DNA of 64,000 bases from Psychrobacter sp. APC 3281 (GCF_030407815.1 NZ_JASDCS010000005.1:62001-126000), one strand, 5' to 3'. Positions 19,272 to 29,669 are shown, counted from the stretch's first letter. Notes: generated from the sequence alone by a model not told the origin. Numbers and translations: made by a program.

Positions 19272-19390
19272 ATGTTTAAGAGTACCTTTGTGCTATGTCT
19301 TTAGCTTAGAAAACGGCAATTTATTATTATGTAGTAGAGATTCATCAGTATTGGTTACTGCTTAAATGTAGAAATTTAGCGACTGAAACT

Positions 19391-19420
19391 TTGCTCTTAT
19401 TTCTGTTAAGCTGATATAAT
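19391..19420 (+). promoter_or_regulatory. Sigma-70 promoter of pyrD
   Basis: TTGCTC (19391-19396) and a perfect TATAAT (19415-19420) are separated by 18 bases. The predicted transcript starts about 60 bases before the pyrD ATG. Confidence 0.6.
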
Positions 19421-19485
19421 CGCTGCGCCCGATTTCATTCGCATTTTTTATTCACTATTTCTTCCAAGCAGGGTCTGCCATCACT

Positions 19486-20520
19486 ATGTCTTATGCCTTA
19501 CTTCGTCCTTTTTTATTTAATATGGATCCCGAACACGCCCATGAGATGACGCTCTCTTTATTGGATAAAGCGCATAAAGCGCGTGTTTTAGGCTTGGCGT
19601 ACGGTCAGTCAATGCAACCAACAGACTGTATGGGTTTGCAGTTTTCTAACCCAGTCGGTCTGGCAGCAGGCATGGATAAAAACGGCGATTATATTGACGC
19701 GCTGGCTGAGTTAGGGTTTGGTTTTATAGAAGTAGGAACCGTCACGCCAAGACCGCAAGTAGGCAACGACAAGCCAAGGCTGTTTAGAATCAAGCAAGCA
19801 GACGCGATTATCAATCGTATGGGCTTTAACAATGAAGGCGTTGATTATCTAATCGACAATGTTAAACGCTGCAAATATAAAGGCAATATTGGTATCAATA
19901 TTGGTAAAAATGCTGATACGCCGGTAGAGCAAGCCGCCGATGATTATGTGTATTGCTTAGAACGTGTGTATCCGCATGCCTCATACATCACGGTCAACAT
20001 CTCATCGCCAAACACCAAAAACCTACGTGATTTGCAAAGTGGTGAAGCGCTGACTCAGCTGATGGATACAATTAAAAATCGTCACAGTCAGTTAGCTACT
20101 GAATATGGTTTCTATGTTCCATTAGTGCTTAAAGTTGCTCCAGATTTAGAGCCATTGCAAGTTGATTATATCTCACAGCAATTAATAGACTTTGAAATTG
20201 ATGGTTTGATTGCCACTAATACGACATTGAGCCGCGTAGGTGTCGAAGACTTGCGTGATGGTGATCAAATGGGTGGTCTATCGGGTCGTCCTGTAAGTCA
20301 TATTAGTACCCAGATTTTGCAACAATTCTCTGATCAGTTAGATGGTAAAGTCGCTTTGATAGGCGTAGGCGGTATCGATAGTGGTGCCAAAGCCGTCAAA
20401 AAAATCGAAGCAGGCGCAGACATGGTACAGCTCTATACGGGGCTTATCTATCGTGGTCCTGGGCTGGTGCAGTCTTGCATTCAGGCAATCGGTGGCTATT
20501 ACGATGCCATGGAAAGCTAA
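19486..20520 (+). CDS. pyrD: Dihydroorotate dehydrogenase (quinone), class 2
   Basis: PyrD oxidises dihydroorotate to orotate in pyrimidine synthesis and passes electrons to membrane quinone. The N-terminal [18 protein letters not shown] is the membrane-associating helix typical of class 2. The catalytic serine is in [15 protein letters not shown], and FMN is bound near GVGGIDSG. The 344 residues agree with E. coli (336). cvpA follows after 30 bases. Confidence 0.96.
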   Translation: MSYALLRPFLFNMDPEHAHEMTLSLLDKAHKARVLGLAYGQSMQPTDCMGLQFSNPVGLAAGMDKNGDYIDALAELGFGFIEVGTVTPRPQVGNDKPRLFRIKQADAIINRMGFNNEGVDYLIDNVKRCKYKGNIGINIGKNADTPVEQAADDYVYCLERVYPHASYITVNISSPNTKNLRDLQSGEALTQLMDTIKNRHSQLATEYGFYVPLVLKVAPDLEPLQVDYISQQLIDFEIDGLIATNTTLSRVGVEDLRDGDQMGGLSGRPVSHISTQILQQFSDQLDGKVALIGVGGIDSGAKAVKKIEAGADMVQLYTGLIYRGPGLVQSCIQAIGGYYDAMES

Positions 20521-20550
20521 TCCAATAAATAAGGTAATAAGGCGTAGAGC

Positions 20551-21048
20551 ATGAGTGGTTTAGATATTGTGATTGCTATTGTTGTCTTGATTGGCTTATG
20601 GCGCGGCTTTCAAGTAGGACTGATTAAAACAGCAATAGGCTTGGTAGGTTGGTTTATCGCTCTTATCGCTGCTACTAGGTTGGCAGGAGTAGTGTCACCC
20701 CAATTAACGGGTATCGTCCAAAACCCTGTGTTACAGATGGCCATGGCTTTTTTATTGGTAGTTATTGCCATATTGGCAGTCATGCATCTGATGGCTTTCG
20801 TGTTCTCAGGCGTGCTCAAAACCTTACGTTTGGGCGTCTTGGATAAAATGGCAGGCGGCGTACTGGGTGCTGCCAAAAACGTACTAATGGTCTTGGTTGT
20901 ATTGAGCGTCAGTGCGCCATTGCTAGTGCAGATGCCGCAGTGGCAAACCTCCGTACTAGCGCCAGAGCTAATGCCATATGCACCGATGGGCAAGGCTCTA
21001 GTATCGGAAGTATTGGGCATGGCTTGGGATCAGGTCAATCAGTCATAA
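20551..21048 (+). CDS. cvpA: CvpA family membrane protein
   Basis: CvpA proteins are small inner-membrane proteins needed for colicin V production in E. coli, and are linked by genetics to envelope functions and to purF. The 165-residue product has four predicted helices, starting DIVIAIVVLIGLWRGFQVGL. It lies 30 bases after pyrD and 236 bases before purF. The cvpA-purF neighbourhood is classical. Confidence 0.9.
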   Translation: MSGLDIVIAIVVLIGLWRGFQVGLIKTAIGLVGWFIALIAATRLAGVVSPQLTGIVQNPVLQMAMAFLLVVIAILAVMHLMAFVFSGVLKTLRLGVLDKMAGGVLGAAKNVLMVLVVLSVSAPLLVQMPQWQTSVLAPELMPYAPMGKALVSEVLGMAWDQVNQS

Positions 21049-21284
21049 TTGTTTAATTGCCTATTATTTTATCTAACTGTCTATTATTTTACTTCTTTTT
21101 ATACTTCTAAATGTTTGCACGTGTCACTGATAATCAAAAACAGATTATCGAAAAATCTCGTTAAGTTTCTTACAATATCATCAGGTTAGCGGCGTGCGAC
21201 AGTGAATGATTTTAGCAATATACTGTCGTTAAGTTTGCCGTTATTGTCGTACTAATGTATGAGTCAAAATAGGATATAGCTATT

Positions 21285-22820
21285 ATGTGTGGAGTCATTG
21301 GAGTTGCAGCTCACGAACCAGTCAATCAGATTCTTTATGACGGTTTGACGATGCTACAGCATCGCGGGCAAGATGCAGCAGGTATTGTCACTTTGCAAGA
21401 TGGGCGACTCTATCTACGTAAAGAAAATGGCATGGTACGTGACGTATTTATGAATCGTCATATGATGAAACTGGTTGGTAAGTTCGGTATCGGTCACGTT
21501 CGTTACCCGACAGCTGGTACTTCTAGCAGTGCCGAAGCTCAGCCATTCTATGTCAACTCACCATATGGTATTACCCTTGCGCATAATGGTAACTTGACCA
21601 ATGCTGAGAGTTTGGCCAAATCTTTGTACATCGAAGATCGCCGCCACCTTAATACTGACTCAGATTCTGAAGTACTGTTAAATGTACTGGCACATGAGAT
21701 GCAGAATCTAGGCAAAACACATCCAACGGCTGATGATATCTTTGAAGCAGTAAAAGCCGTCTATAAACGCTGTGAAGGCGCTTATGGTGTTGTCGCTTTG
21801 ATCACTGGTCATGGCCTACTTGCATTCCGCGATCCAAATGGTATCCGTCCACTTATCTTTGGTAAGCGTATGGCACCGAATGGCGGCACTGAGTATATGG
21901 TTGCCTCTGAATCAGTGGCGTTGACAGGTTCTGGCTTTACTATCGTTCGTGATGTAAAACCAGGCGAAGCAATCTTTATCGATTTGAACCATAAGCTACA
22001 TACGCATCAGTGCGTCGAGCAAAAAGAATACACGCCTTGTATCTTTGAATATGTTTATTTTGCTCGTCCAGATTCGATTATGGACAATATCTCAGTTTAT
22101 AAATCACGCCTACGCATGGGTGAAAAACTGGCAGATAAAATCCTTGCTGAATGGGGTGAAGATCACGATATCGACGTGGTCATTCCAATTCCAGATACGT
22201 CTCGTACTTCAGCGATGGAGCTGGCGCTAAAAATGAATGTCAAGTACCGTGAAGGGTTTATGAAAAACCGCTACATCGGTCGTACGTTTATTATGCCAGG
22301 TCAGCAGCAGCGTAAAAAATCAGTTCGCCAGAAACTCAGCGCTGTGCCGCTAGAGTTCAAAGGCAAAAACGTACTGTTGGTTGATGATTCTATCGTTCGT
22401 GGTACGACCTGTCATGAAATCATTCAAATGGCACGAGATGCTGGTGCTAACAAGGTGTTTTTTGCCAGTGCTGCGCCACCAGTGAAATTTCCAAACGTAT
22501 ACGGCATTGATATGCCAGTACGTAGCGAGCTTATTGCCTCAGGCAATAGCGTTGAAGAAGTACGTGATATCATCGGTGCAGATCGTTTGATCTTCCAAGA
22601 TTTGGATGATTTGATCGACGCAGTAAAAGATACCAAACATAGCCGAGTAGAAGGTTTTGATTGTGCGGTATTTAACGGCTGTTACATCACTGGTCAGATC
22701 AATGAAGCGTATCTTGATCATCTGCAAGAGCAGCGTAATGATACGGCCAAAACTGGTAAAAAAGGCGTACAAATAGTAGCTGATACCCCAGTTGATATGA
22801 TGGGTGTAGAAGAGCTTTAA
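21285..22820 (+). CDS. purF: Amidophosphoribosyltransferase
   Basis: PurF makes 5-phosphoribosylamine from glutamine and phosphoribosyl pyrophosphate, the committed step of purine synthesis. The N-terminal nucleophile Cys follows the initiator Met directly ([10 protein letters not shown]). The glutaminase domain has [11 protein letters not shown], and the phosphoribosyltransferase motif [13 protein letters not shown] is near residues 365-377. The 511 residues match the family. It ends with a strong bidirectional terminator. I did not find a clear PurR operator in the gap upstream, which contains two near-copies of CTATTATTTTA. Confidence 0.97.
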   Translation: MCGVIGVAAHEPVNQILYDGLTMLQHRGQDAAGIVTLQDGRLYLRKENGMVRDVFMNRHMMKLVGKFGIGHVRYPTAGTSSSAEAQPFYVNSPYGITLAHNGNLTNAESLAKSLYIEDRRHLNTDSDSEVLLNVLAHEMQNLGKTHPTADDIFEAVKAVYKRCEGAYGVVALITGHGLLAFRDPNGIRPLIFGKRMAPNGGTEYMVASESVALTGSGFTIVRDVKPGEAIFIDLNHKLHTHQCVEQKEYTPCIFEYVYFARPDSIMDNISVYKSRLRMGEKLADKILAEWGEDHDIDVVIPIPDTSRTSAMELALKMNVKYREGFMKNRYIGRTFIMPGQQQRKKSVRQKLSAVPLEFKGKNVLLVDDSIVRGTTCHEIIQMARDAGANKVFFASAAPPVKFPNVYGIDMPVRSELIASGNSVEEVRDIIGADRLIFQDLDDLIDAVKDTKHSRVEGFDCAVFNGCYITGQINEAYLDHLQEQRNDTAKTGKKGVQIVADTPVDMMGVEEL

Positions 22821-22850
22821 GTCGTACTAAAGCCATTGTTTTCAGATAAC

Positions 22851-22886
22851 AAAAAGCTAGATTCCAAATAGAATCTAGCTTTTTTA
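22851..22886. terminator. Bidirectional terminator between purF and azlD
   Basis: The stem AAAAAGCTAGATTC / GAATCTAGCTTTTT has 14 perfect base pairs around a 6-base loop, with T-runs on both strands. It serves the convergent purF and azlD transcripts. Confidence 0.9.
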
Positions 22887-22939
22887 TGTTTAAAATATAG
22901 CTAAGAGTATTAACAATCGTATGAATGAAAGAAGTGATT

Positions 22940-23299
22940 TTAGCCTAAGAAACTGCTAAATAGCCAAAACAGACCATTGATTGCTGCGATACCGACAACC
23001 ATACTGACCAAAAGCTGACGGCTGATATGATAGATAAACAATACCAAAATAAGTGCACCGACTTGCGCCATTAATAGATGTAGTTCGGTGTCATTTAAAG
23101 TAACAGTCGTCGATAAGTCCTGATAGGAAAGGCTAGTCAAAATAAGCAATACCATTACCGATAATGGTAAGCTCTCATTTAATCGATGTAGCCAAGGTGT
23201 ATCCAGCAGCTTTCTAGGTATCAGTGCGGGTAGCGCACGAGTGATAAAGGTCACAGCTGCCATGGCAAGCGTAGCAAGAATAAGATAACTACTGGTCAT
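22940..23299 (-). CDS. azlD: Branched-chain amino acid exporter small subunit, AzlD family
   Basis: AzlD (PF05437) is the small partner of AzlC in a branched-chain amino acid export system. The 119-residue product has about four membrane helices and the typical start LATLAMAAVTFITRALPAL. The ATG at 23299 overlaps the azlC stop codon (ATGA) and has GGGAGA 6 bases upstream, which points to translational coupling. An in-frame TTG eleven codons earlier lies inside azlC and can be ignored. Confidence 0.9.
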   Translation of the reverse strand: MTSSYLILATLAMAAVTFITRALPALIPRKLLDTPWLHRLNESLPLSVMVLLILTSLSYQDLSTTVTLNDTELHLLMAQVGALILVLFIYHISRQLLVSMVVGIAAINGLFWLFSSFLG

Positions 23300-24021
23300 A
23301 AGAGTTCTCCCATCTTTTGACGCTCTATCCAAAACCCACGTACCAAGATCATAAACATACAGATAGTAATGGCTACTAGTAGCAACCAGTCACTGGTAAA
23401 TAGCGAAGCAATGATTAAGCCAAGCACGGCAATACCAATCGGGAAGTAGCGTTTGATACTTTGAAATTGCTCATAAGCGAGAATTGCAAACAGACAAACC
23501 AATGCAAAATCTAAATTTGGCACCAAGTCACTGAGCGTACTACCGATCATTATGCCAACCGTACTCGCCAGCACCCACCAGCTTTGGTTGAAGAGACTGA
23601 TAGGAAGTATAAGCGCTCGTCGCGACTCATTTGGCAAGCTTGTCATAATCGAAAAAGTCTCATCAGTCAAAGCAAACAGACAATACGTCTTGGCAAGCTT
23701 GTTTTTTGGTAAATACTGTAATAACGGCATACCATAGAATACATGACGTAGATTAATCGCGGCAATATTGGTGGCGATATTGCCAATCGGTAAGCCAGCG
23801 CTTAGCATCGGCAGACAAGCATACTGAGCTGCACCAGCATAGAGAACGATACTGAGCATAATCGTTGCCCATATCGGGATACCTGCCACCTGTGCGAGTA
23901 CACCAAAGGCAATACCGGCAGGCAGATATCCCATAGCAACTGGCAAGCTTTTTTTAAAGCCCTCAGCCCATTGATAGTGGTTTTCATGTTGATGGCTTAA
24001 TTCATTTGAATGAGTATTCAC
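23296..24021 (-). CDS. azlC: Branched-chain amino acid exporter large subunit, AzlC family
   Basis: AzlC (PF03591) forms the export channel with AzlD. The 241 residues have seven to eight membrane helices and the family opening FKKSLPVAMGYLPAGIAFG. The start is a GTG with AGGA 6 bases upstream, because the overlapping ATG is followed at once by a stop. A His-rich N-terminal stretch (HSNELSHQHENHYQW) is unusual and could bind metal, though this may be chance. It forms an ATGA-coupled pair with azlD. Confidence 0.9.
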   Translation of the reverse strand: MNTHSNELSHQHENHYQWAEGFKKSLPVAMGYLPAGIAFGVLAQVAGIPIWATIMLSIVLYAGAAQYACLPMLSAGLPIGNIATNIAAINLRHVFYGMPLLQYLPKNKLAKTYCLFALTDETFSIMTSLPNESRRALILPISLFNQSWWVLASTVGIMIGSTLSDLVPNLDFALVCLFAILAYEQFQSIKRYFPIGIAVLGLIIASLFTSDWLLLVAITICMFMILVRGFWIERQKMGELL

Positions 24022-24176
24022 ATGACATCCTAAATTTTTCTTATGATATTTTTATAAATCTATCGATATAAAAATTATTAATTCAAACGGTATTACTGCA
24101 AAATTAAAAAGTAAAAAACGAGCTTAATAAAAATGATTTATCGAAAATTGATAGAGCAAACATAGTATAAAATTAA

Positions 24177-25580
24177 CTAAGCTTCAGGTTGTAGCTTCTC
24201 ATAACTGCCAGTCTGATTGGCACGGTACAAAAACCCACCTAGAATGACTAGTCTCAATAATAATAGACACCACACGCTAAGCCAAATACCTGTCATATCC
24301 CATTGCTGATAGAGCAACCAGCTCAAAGGGAAGAAAATAGCAGCCAGTATCAGCGCCGCATTACGAATCACGCTACCAGCCGTTAAACCAAAAAATATCC
24401 CATCTAGCCAATAGGCGCCAACGCCTACAAGAGGCAATAATACAGCGTATAAATGGTAGTCATAGGCGAGGGCAAATACCGAATCAATATTGGTCATAAA
24501 TCCCAAATACGTAGGCATTGCAAGCCACCAAATGGCGCTTAACATGATAGCAAGGCCATAACTAACCACGCCTGTACGCTTCACAATAATACGAAAACGT
24601 GGCCAATCACGTCGCCCTGCAGCTTGTCCACTTAGTGTTTCAGCAGAGACAGCGACGCCATCTAAAGCGAAGGCAGATATGCTTAGTACTTGCAATAAAA
24701 TAGCGTTGGCGGCCAGTATGACGTCACCACTTTGGGCAGACAGTCGAGTAATCCAAGCAAAGCTTAGCGTTAAAATAAGCGTACGTACAAAAATGTCTTT
24801 GTTTAAAGAAAATAGCCTAAGCATTTTTTCTTTCGTAAAATACTGTCGATCCGCTTTAAATAATACAGACCACGATATTTTTAAATGTTGGCGGCTCAAC
24901 CATAATGCCATCAGTATTCCAAACCAAAATGCAATAGTCGTTCCCAGTGCGACACCAGCCAATCCCATCTGCATTGCAAATACAAAAAACAGAGTCAGTA
25001 CGATATTAAGTACAGCAATAAAGCCCTGTTGATACAGCATATAACGGGTCTTACCTTGTCCTGCAAACCAACCAATAAATGCAAAATTCATCAGCTCCGC
25101 GATCACGCCCCAAAAGCGTACGTCTAAGTAGGTTTTTGCCGCGCGGCCACTTTCAGGATTGGCTGATAGTGCTTGTAAGCCAAAATCAATCAGCCATGGC
25201 TTTGCGAGTAGTAATATCGCTCCGATAACAAATGCCAATAGTAAAGCGCGTTGCAAGATAGACAGTAAAGGCGTGGGCACTGATACAGCTGATGTATTAC
25301 TATTATTAGCCAATTGTCCCAATGCCTGCGCAGCAAGCCCAGATGATGCATACTGCAAAAAGTTAAAGCTAACAAGTAATAGCGACAGCAGTTGTATGGC
25401 TAAACCCATACCAGCAAGTTTCGCCGTGTCATTCATATTACCTACAATGGCCGTATCAATGACGCTCTGCAATGGCATAGCCAAATTAGCCAGTAGTACA
25501 GGCAATGCAATCGCGACAATACGCTTATAGCTTGTGTCAATAGGTGGCATCGCGTGAGAAGGTGCGGATTTAGCTGACAT
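24177..25580 (-). CDS. MATE family efflux transporter (DinF-like)
   Basis: This multidrug and toxic-compound exporter of the MATE superfamily probably works as an ion antiporter. It has twelve predicted helices over 467 residues, with the family opening IVAIALPVLLANLAMPLQSV and an internal FWGVIAELMNFAFIGWFAGQ that is typical of the DinF branch. I start at the ATG at 25580, with GAG 6 bases upstream. An open frame extends to 25709, but the secF terminator lies within that extension and the added residues look unlike the family, so it is rejected. Substrates are unknown. Confidence 0.88.
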   Translation of the reverse strand: MSAKSAPSHAMPPIDTSYKRIVAIALPVLLANLAMPLQSVIDTAIVGNMNDTAKLAGMGLAIQLLSLLLVSFNFLQYASSGLAAQALGQLANNSNTSAVSVPTPLLSILQRALLLAFVIGAILLLAKPWLIDFGLQALSANPESGRAAKTYLDVRFWGVIAELMNFAFIGWFAGQGKTRYMLYQQGFIAVLNIVLTLFFVFAMQMGLAGVALGTTIAFWFGILMALWLSRQHLKISWSVLFKADRQYFTKEKMLRLFSLNKDIFVRTLILTLSFAWITRLSAQSGDVILAANAILLQVLSISAFALDGVAVSAETLSGQAAGRRDWPRFRIIVKRTGVVSYGLAIMLSAIWWLAMPTYLGFMTNIDSVFALAYDYHLYAVLLPLVGVGAYWLDGIFFGLTAGSVIRNAALILAAIFFPLSWLLYQQWDMTGIWLSVWCLLLLRLVILGGFLYRANQTGSYEKLQPEA

Positions 25581-25686
25581 GGGTGACTCGTTTATACGTG
25601 AACGATAAAGAGGTGTGTTCGTTAAATGATAATAAAATTGTAAGGCAGTACATTTAATATAAGAGACAAAATAGCTATAAAGACAA

Positions 25687-25722
25687 AAGCACCTAGACTC
25701 ATTATTCATGAGTCAGGTGCTC
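25687..25722 (-). terminator. Rho-independent terminator after secF
   Basis: On the minus strand the stem AGCACCTGACTCA / TGAGTCTAGGTGCT, with one bulged base, is followed by TTTTGTCTTT. It ends the secD-secF transcript before the MATE gene. Confidence 0.8.
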
Positions 25723-25811
25723 TTATTTAAACGTTGTAGCTGTACAATCAGTAATTATATAAAGTGTGACAACACGCTAGTTCAACGTATCAATCTATCT
25801 AATATACCTTA

Positions 25812-27074
25812 CTAAACGTTGTCTTGCTCAAACATTTTTGGATCGTTGAAAGTAACGATTTCTTCTTCAAACTCTGGTTTTACTTTTACGATAAAGTCAT
25901 CACGCGACAGACCCATGCGCAGCGGAATCGAACTGGCGATATAAGTCGATGAGTAAGTACCCGCAAGCAAACCAATAAACAGAGCTACTGAGAACCAGTA
26001 TAATCCATCACCGCCCAAGAAGAGCATGGCTAGTACGACCAACAAAACAGTTGAAATGGTCATAATCGTACGGCGTAGCGTCTCGGTCAATGATAAATCA
26101 ATCGTCTGTTCTGGCGTAATTCCACGAACACGGCGGAAGTTTTCACGGATACGGTCATAGACAACAATCGTATCGTTCAATGAATAACCAATCAATGCCA
26201 ATACCGCAGCCAATACCGTCAAATCAAATGGGAAGCCAAATAGTGCAAATACACCAATGGTTACGACAGCATCATGGAATAGTGACAGTACAGCACCTAG
26301 AGACAGTTTGAACTGGAAGCGTAGGGCAACATAGCCAAGCATACATACCAGTGCCAATACCAATGCCATGACTGAGTTTAGATAAACCTCATTACCAACT
26401 TGGCTACCAATGATATTGACGTTGCTAATTGTAGCGGTGTTGCTAGGTAGTGCCAATGCTTGCGTCAGATTTGCGCTTAGCCCATCGACGTTATCAGACT
26501 GAGGGGGTAGACGTACTAATAGCTCTTCTCGCGTACCTAAGTACTGTACAACTGCATCATCGAAGCCATTGTCTGCCAGTGCTTGTACAACAGCAACTTG
26601 CTCAACAGGCTGCTCATAGCGTACATCAGCAGAGACACCACCAGTAAAATCAAGACCTAAGTTCAGACCATTTACCGCAATAGCAATGATACTACCGATC
26701 ACCATAAATAAAGATAGTAGTGCCATCGGCTTTTCTATCTTCATAAATGGAATGATACGCTGGTTGCCAACTGCCTTGATGCCACCTTCAGCGACAGCTG
26801 CGGCATCATCAGCGGCGTCACCTGATATTACGTCAGAATCAACAGCGGTAGACAGTGCTTGACTGTCTTTGGCATTCTGACCTTTACCACCGCGACGACT
26901 AGAGCTTTTTCCTGACTTTGCGGTAGTAGGGTTATTGGTTTTAGTATTGCTACCTTTACCATCACGACGCGGTTTGTTACGGCGACGCGTACTTGCATTG
27001 GTCGTGTCACCGTTTGAGCCATTTCGATCAGGATTATTCTGCTGTTCTAAAGGGTTGTTATTATCGATCGCCAT
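25812..27074 (-). CDS. secF: Protein translocase subunit SecF with long basic N-terminal extension
   Basis: SecF works with SecD to drive late steps of protein export with the proton or sodium gradient. The conserved part begins near residue 107 (IIPFMKIEKPMALLSL) and includes LGLDFTGGVSADVRY, the NDTIVVYDRIREN motif and six membrane helices. At 420 residues it is about 100 longer than E. coli SecF (323). The extra N-terminus is cytoplasmic, rich in N, G, S, K and R (for example TRRRNKPRRDGKG), and looks disordered. AGGAG overlaps the secD stop codon 9 bases upstream, so translation is coupled to secD. Confidence 0.95.
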   Translation of the reverse strand: MAIDNNNPLEQQNNPDRNGSNGDTTNASTRRRNKPRRDGKGSNTKTNNPTTAKSGKSSSRRGGKGQNAKDSQALSTAVDSDVISGDAADDAAAVAEGGIKAVGNQRIIPFMKIEKPMALLSLFMVIGSIIAIAVNGLNLGLDFTGGVSADVRYEQPVEQVAVVQALADNGFDDAVVQYLGTREELLVRLPPQSDNVDGLSANLTQALALPSNTATISNVNIIGSQVGNEVYLNSVMALVLALVCMLGYVALRFQFKLSLGAVLSLFHDAVVTIGVFALFGFPFDLTVLAAVLALIGYSLNDTIVVYDRIRENFRRVRGITPEQTIDLSLTETLRRTIMTISTVLLVVLAMLFLGGDGLYWFSVALFIGLLAGTYSSTYIASSIPLRMGLSRDDFIVKVKPEFEEEIVTFNDPKMFEQDNV

Positions 27075-27083
27075 AATATTCTC

Positions 27084-28961
27084 CTAACCGATGCTCAGAC
27101 TTTTGATGGATTTACGCTTACCATAAGCAATTTGTACCAGTGCACGTGTCACCAAAATTGCGGTGAATAGCGAGCTGACAATACCAATAGCTAGCGTAAT
27201 CGCAAAGCCTTTAATCGGACCAGTACCAATCGCAAATAGGATAAACGCGACCAATAAGGTTGTAATGTTGGCATCGAAAATACTGCTAAATGCGCGATCG
27301 AAACCTGCCACAATGGCTGATTTTGGCCGTACACCATTGGCAATCTCTTCTCGTATTCGCTCAAAAATCAGTACGTTAGCATCAACCGCCATACCGATGG
27401 TCAAAACGATACCTGCGATACCCGGTAGGGTAAGTGATGAACCTAAAATTGACATAATCGCAATGATAATAATAACGTTAACGGCTAGCGCAACGTTGGC
27501 AATCACACCAAACAGACGATAGAAGATAATCATAAACGCGAAGACTAGTAGATAGCCGACCTGCGTAGAGAACAACCCTTTATCAATGTTTTCTTGTCCG
27601 AGTGATGGACCAATAGTGCGCTCTTCTACGAAGTACATCGGTGCAGCAAGTGCGCCTGAACGTAGCAATAGGGCAAGCTCAGCTGCTTCAGCACTACTAT
27701 CTAGACCAGTAATACGGAATGATGAACCCAATACCGCTTGAATGTTGGCACGGTTGATGACTTTGGTTTCAGCATAAGGTGTGCGTACTTCAGTCGTCTC
27801 ACCAGTCGCTGGATCTTCTTCGTAAGTGATTCTTTGTTTGTTTTCAATGAACAATACAGCCATCTGTTGACCAACTGCTGTACGAGTGGCGTTCTGCATG
27901 AGCTTGCCGCCAGCACTGTCCAAGGTAATACTTACTTCAGGTAGACCACTTTCATCCAAGCCAGTTTGTGCGTTAGTTACTTTGTCCCCGGTGACGATCG
28001 CTTGACGATCTAACAATACAGGCGGACCATCAAGTGTCTCAAATGGAAATGCTTCTGTGCCCGCTGGAGGTATGCCGCCAGTATAGGTATCGGCGTCTTC
28101 TGCCACCATACGGAACTCAAGGTTTGCAGTACGACCAAGTACACGTTTTGCTTCAGCAGTATCTTGTACACCAGGTAGCTCAACGACGATACGGCTAGCG
28201 CCTTGCGACTGTACCAAAGCTTCGGTAACACCCAGCTCAGCAATACGGTTACGTAGAGTCGTTAAGTTCTGATTGACCGCGTAGCTATTGATTTCGTCAA
28301 GTGTCGCATCGTTATACGATAAGACCAATGCAGGACCTTGATCATCAATAGAAGACTGCAAGTTAAACGTATTGCTCATCGAGCCTTGCAATACGTTCTG
28401 GGCACGGTTACGGGTATCAGTATCAGCAAAGTGCAATACCACGCCGCGATCTTCGGTTTTGATACCTTTGATTGCTACTCGCTCAGCACGTAGCTCACGT
28501 CGCATATCACGACTGGCACTGGTCAAACGCTGTTCAAGCGCCTTGTCCATATCGACTTCGAGTACAAAGCGTACACCACCACGCAAATCGAGACCAAGCT
28601 TCATCGGTCTTGCACCGATATCACGTAGCCACTGCGGGGTAGTCTGTGCTAGGTTAAGGGCAACGACATAGTCTTCGCCCAAGTTTTGACGTAGCACTTC
28701 TTGCGCTTTTAGCTGATCGACTGGGTTGTTGAGGCGTACCAGCGCGCTGTTGCCCTCAAACGTACCATCGTGGTTATCTAGACCTGCCTCTTCGAGTAAG
28801 CTTTGAGACTCGGTTAAGATGCCTTCAGATAGCTGAGTTCCTGCGGCTGCGCTCGTAATCTGCACAGCAGGTTCGTCAGGATAAAGGTTGGGGGCAGCAT
28901 ATAGACCGGCAACGAGTAGCACGACGGCAATTAGTAAGTATTTCCAAGCGGGATATTGCAT
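27084..28961 (-). CDS. secD: Protein translocase subunit SecD
   Basis: SecD is the large partner of SecF. The 625-residue product has the N-terminal helix (PAWKYLLIAVVLLVAGLYAA), a large periplasmic region with LGLDLRGGVRFVLEVDMD, and the C-terminal helices with GMAVDANVLIFERIREE. I start at the ATG at 28961, preceded by AAAGAAGTG. An in-frame upstream start fifteen codons earlier lacks support. It is followed after 9 bases by secF. yajC lies upstream but is separated by a terminator hairpin. Confidence 0.96.
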   Translation of the reverse strand: MQYPAWKYLLIAVVLLVAGLYAAPNLYPDEPAVQITSAAAGTQLSEGILTESQSLLEEAGLDNHDGTFEGNSALVRLNNPVDQLKAQEVLRQNLGEDYVVALNLAQTTPQWLRDIGARPMKLGLDLRGGVRFVLEVDMDKALEQRLTSASRDMRRELRAERVAIKGIKTEDRGVVLHFADTDTRNRAQNVLQGSMSNTFNLQSSIDDQGPALVLSYNDATLDEINSYAVNQNLTTLRNRIAELGVTEALVQSQGASRIVVELPGVQDTAEAKRVLGRTANLEFRMVAEDADTYTGGIPPAGTEAFPFETLDGPPVLLDRQAIVTGDKVTNAQTGLDESGLPEVSITLDSAGGKLMQNATRTAVGQQMAVLFIENKQRITYEEDPATGETTEVRTPYAETKVINRANIQAVLGSSFRITGLDSSAEAAELALLLRSGALAAPMYFVEERTIGPSLGQENIDKGLFSTQVGYLLVFAFMIIFYRLFGVIANVALAVNVIIIIAIMSILGSSLTLPGIAGIVLTIGMAVDANVLIFERIREEIANGVRPKSAIVAGFDRAFSSIFDANITTLLVAFILFAIGTGPIKGFAITLAIGIVSSLFTAILVTRALVQIAYGKRKSIKSLSIG

Positions 28962-29339
28962 AATCACTTCTTTAAGTTGATAAACGACTGGCGACGTAGG
29001 CCACAAGTTAGCAGATGGGAAGTTAGCGATAGCAACGGTCGAGTGCTATGTTCAGCAGCCGTCATCATGCACCATTGCGATCATCCGCGATGATAGTAAC
29101 GCATAAAACAGTAAAGCAAATAATACAGATGTCTGTTTATCCGGTCACCAAAAATCATATGGCTGACTTGGATAAAGATAGGACATCTAAACAGTAAGCC
29201 TAATTTATATAGCAATTTTACCTTACTGTGTTAATAGCGAAAAATGACCGTAAATCATATACGGTCATTTTTTAGTCATTACATTCATTAATGTGACGAC
29301 TATTGAATGTTCACTAATAAAAGCCAGTGAACATTCTCA
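28962..29339. other. Intergenic region yajC-secD
   Basis: This 378-base gap between yajC and secD contains the yajC terminator (29241-29273). The remaining 280 bases upstream of secD should carry a separate secDF promoter. I cannot place one with confidence. Confidence 0.45.
29241..29273 (-). terminator. Terminator after yajC
   Basis: The perfect 12-base arms AAAATGACCGTA and TACGGTCATTTT enclose a 7-base loop, with T-runs on both strands. It lies about 70 bases past the yajC stop codon. Confidence 0.8.
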
Positions 29340-29669
29340 TTAGACGCTTTCGATCGTGCCAGCAGGCAATACTGAAATAACAGAAGCACGTTGTACTTTC
29401 ACGTCAGTATTGTTGTTTAGGCTCACAACGGCATAATCGCCTTCGATTGCTTTAATACGACCCATTAAGCCACCAGCAAAAATGATTTCACTACCAACGG
29501 TCAATGCGTTAACCATGGCACGGTGTTCTTTGGTACGCTTAGACTGCGGGCGAATGACCAAGAAGTAAAAAATCGCAAAAAACGCAACAGGCAGTAAAAT
29601 CTGACCAAATAGACCTGCAGCACCTGCAGTCTCTGGTGCAGCATGGGCAGCTTGAATAAATAAGCTCAT
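29340..29669 (-). CDS. yajC: Preprotein translocase subunit YajC
   Basis: YajC is a small single-span inner-membrane protein of the SecDF-YajC complex. The 109 residues have one helix (LLPVAFFAIFYFLVIRPQSKR) with the typical RPQSKR cytoplasmic boundary, and the soluble domain with GSEIIFAGGLMGRI. It has the usual order before secD but its own terminator. No tgt gene is seen upstream; a CBS-domain gene faces away instead. Confidence 0.94.
   Translation of the reverse strand: MSLFIQAAHAAPETAGAAGLFGQILLPVAFFAIFYFLVIRPQSKRTKEHRAMVNALTVGSEIIFAGGLMGRIKAIEGDYAVVSLNNNTDVKVQRASVISVLPAGTIESV

Noticed and set aside
25581..25709. N-terminal extension of the MATE transporter
   Set aside because: The extension overlaps the secF terminator hairpin, and its residues do not resemble the start of MATE proteins. 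The ATG at 25580 is preferred.
28962..29006. Fifteen-residue N-terminal extension of SecD
   Set aside because: The ATG at 28961 has a ribosome site and gives the usual N-terminal helix; the upstream codons have none.
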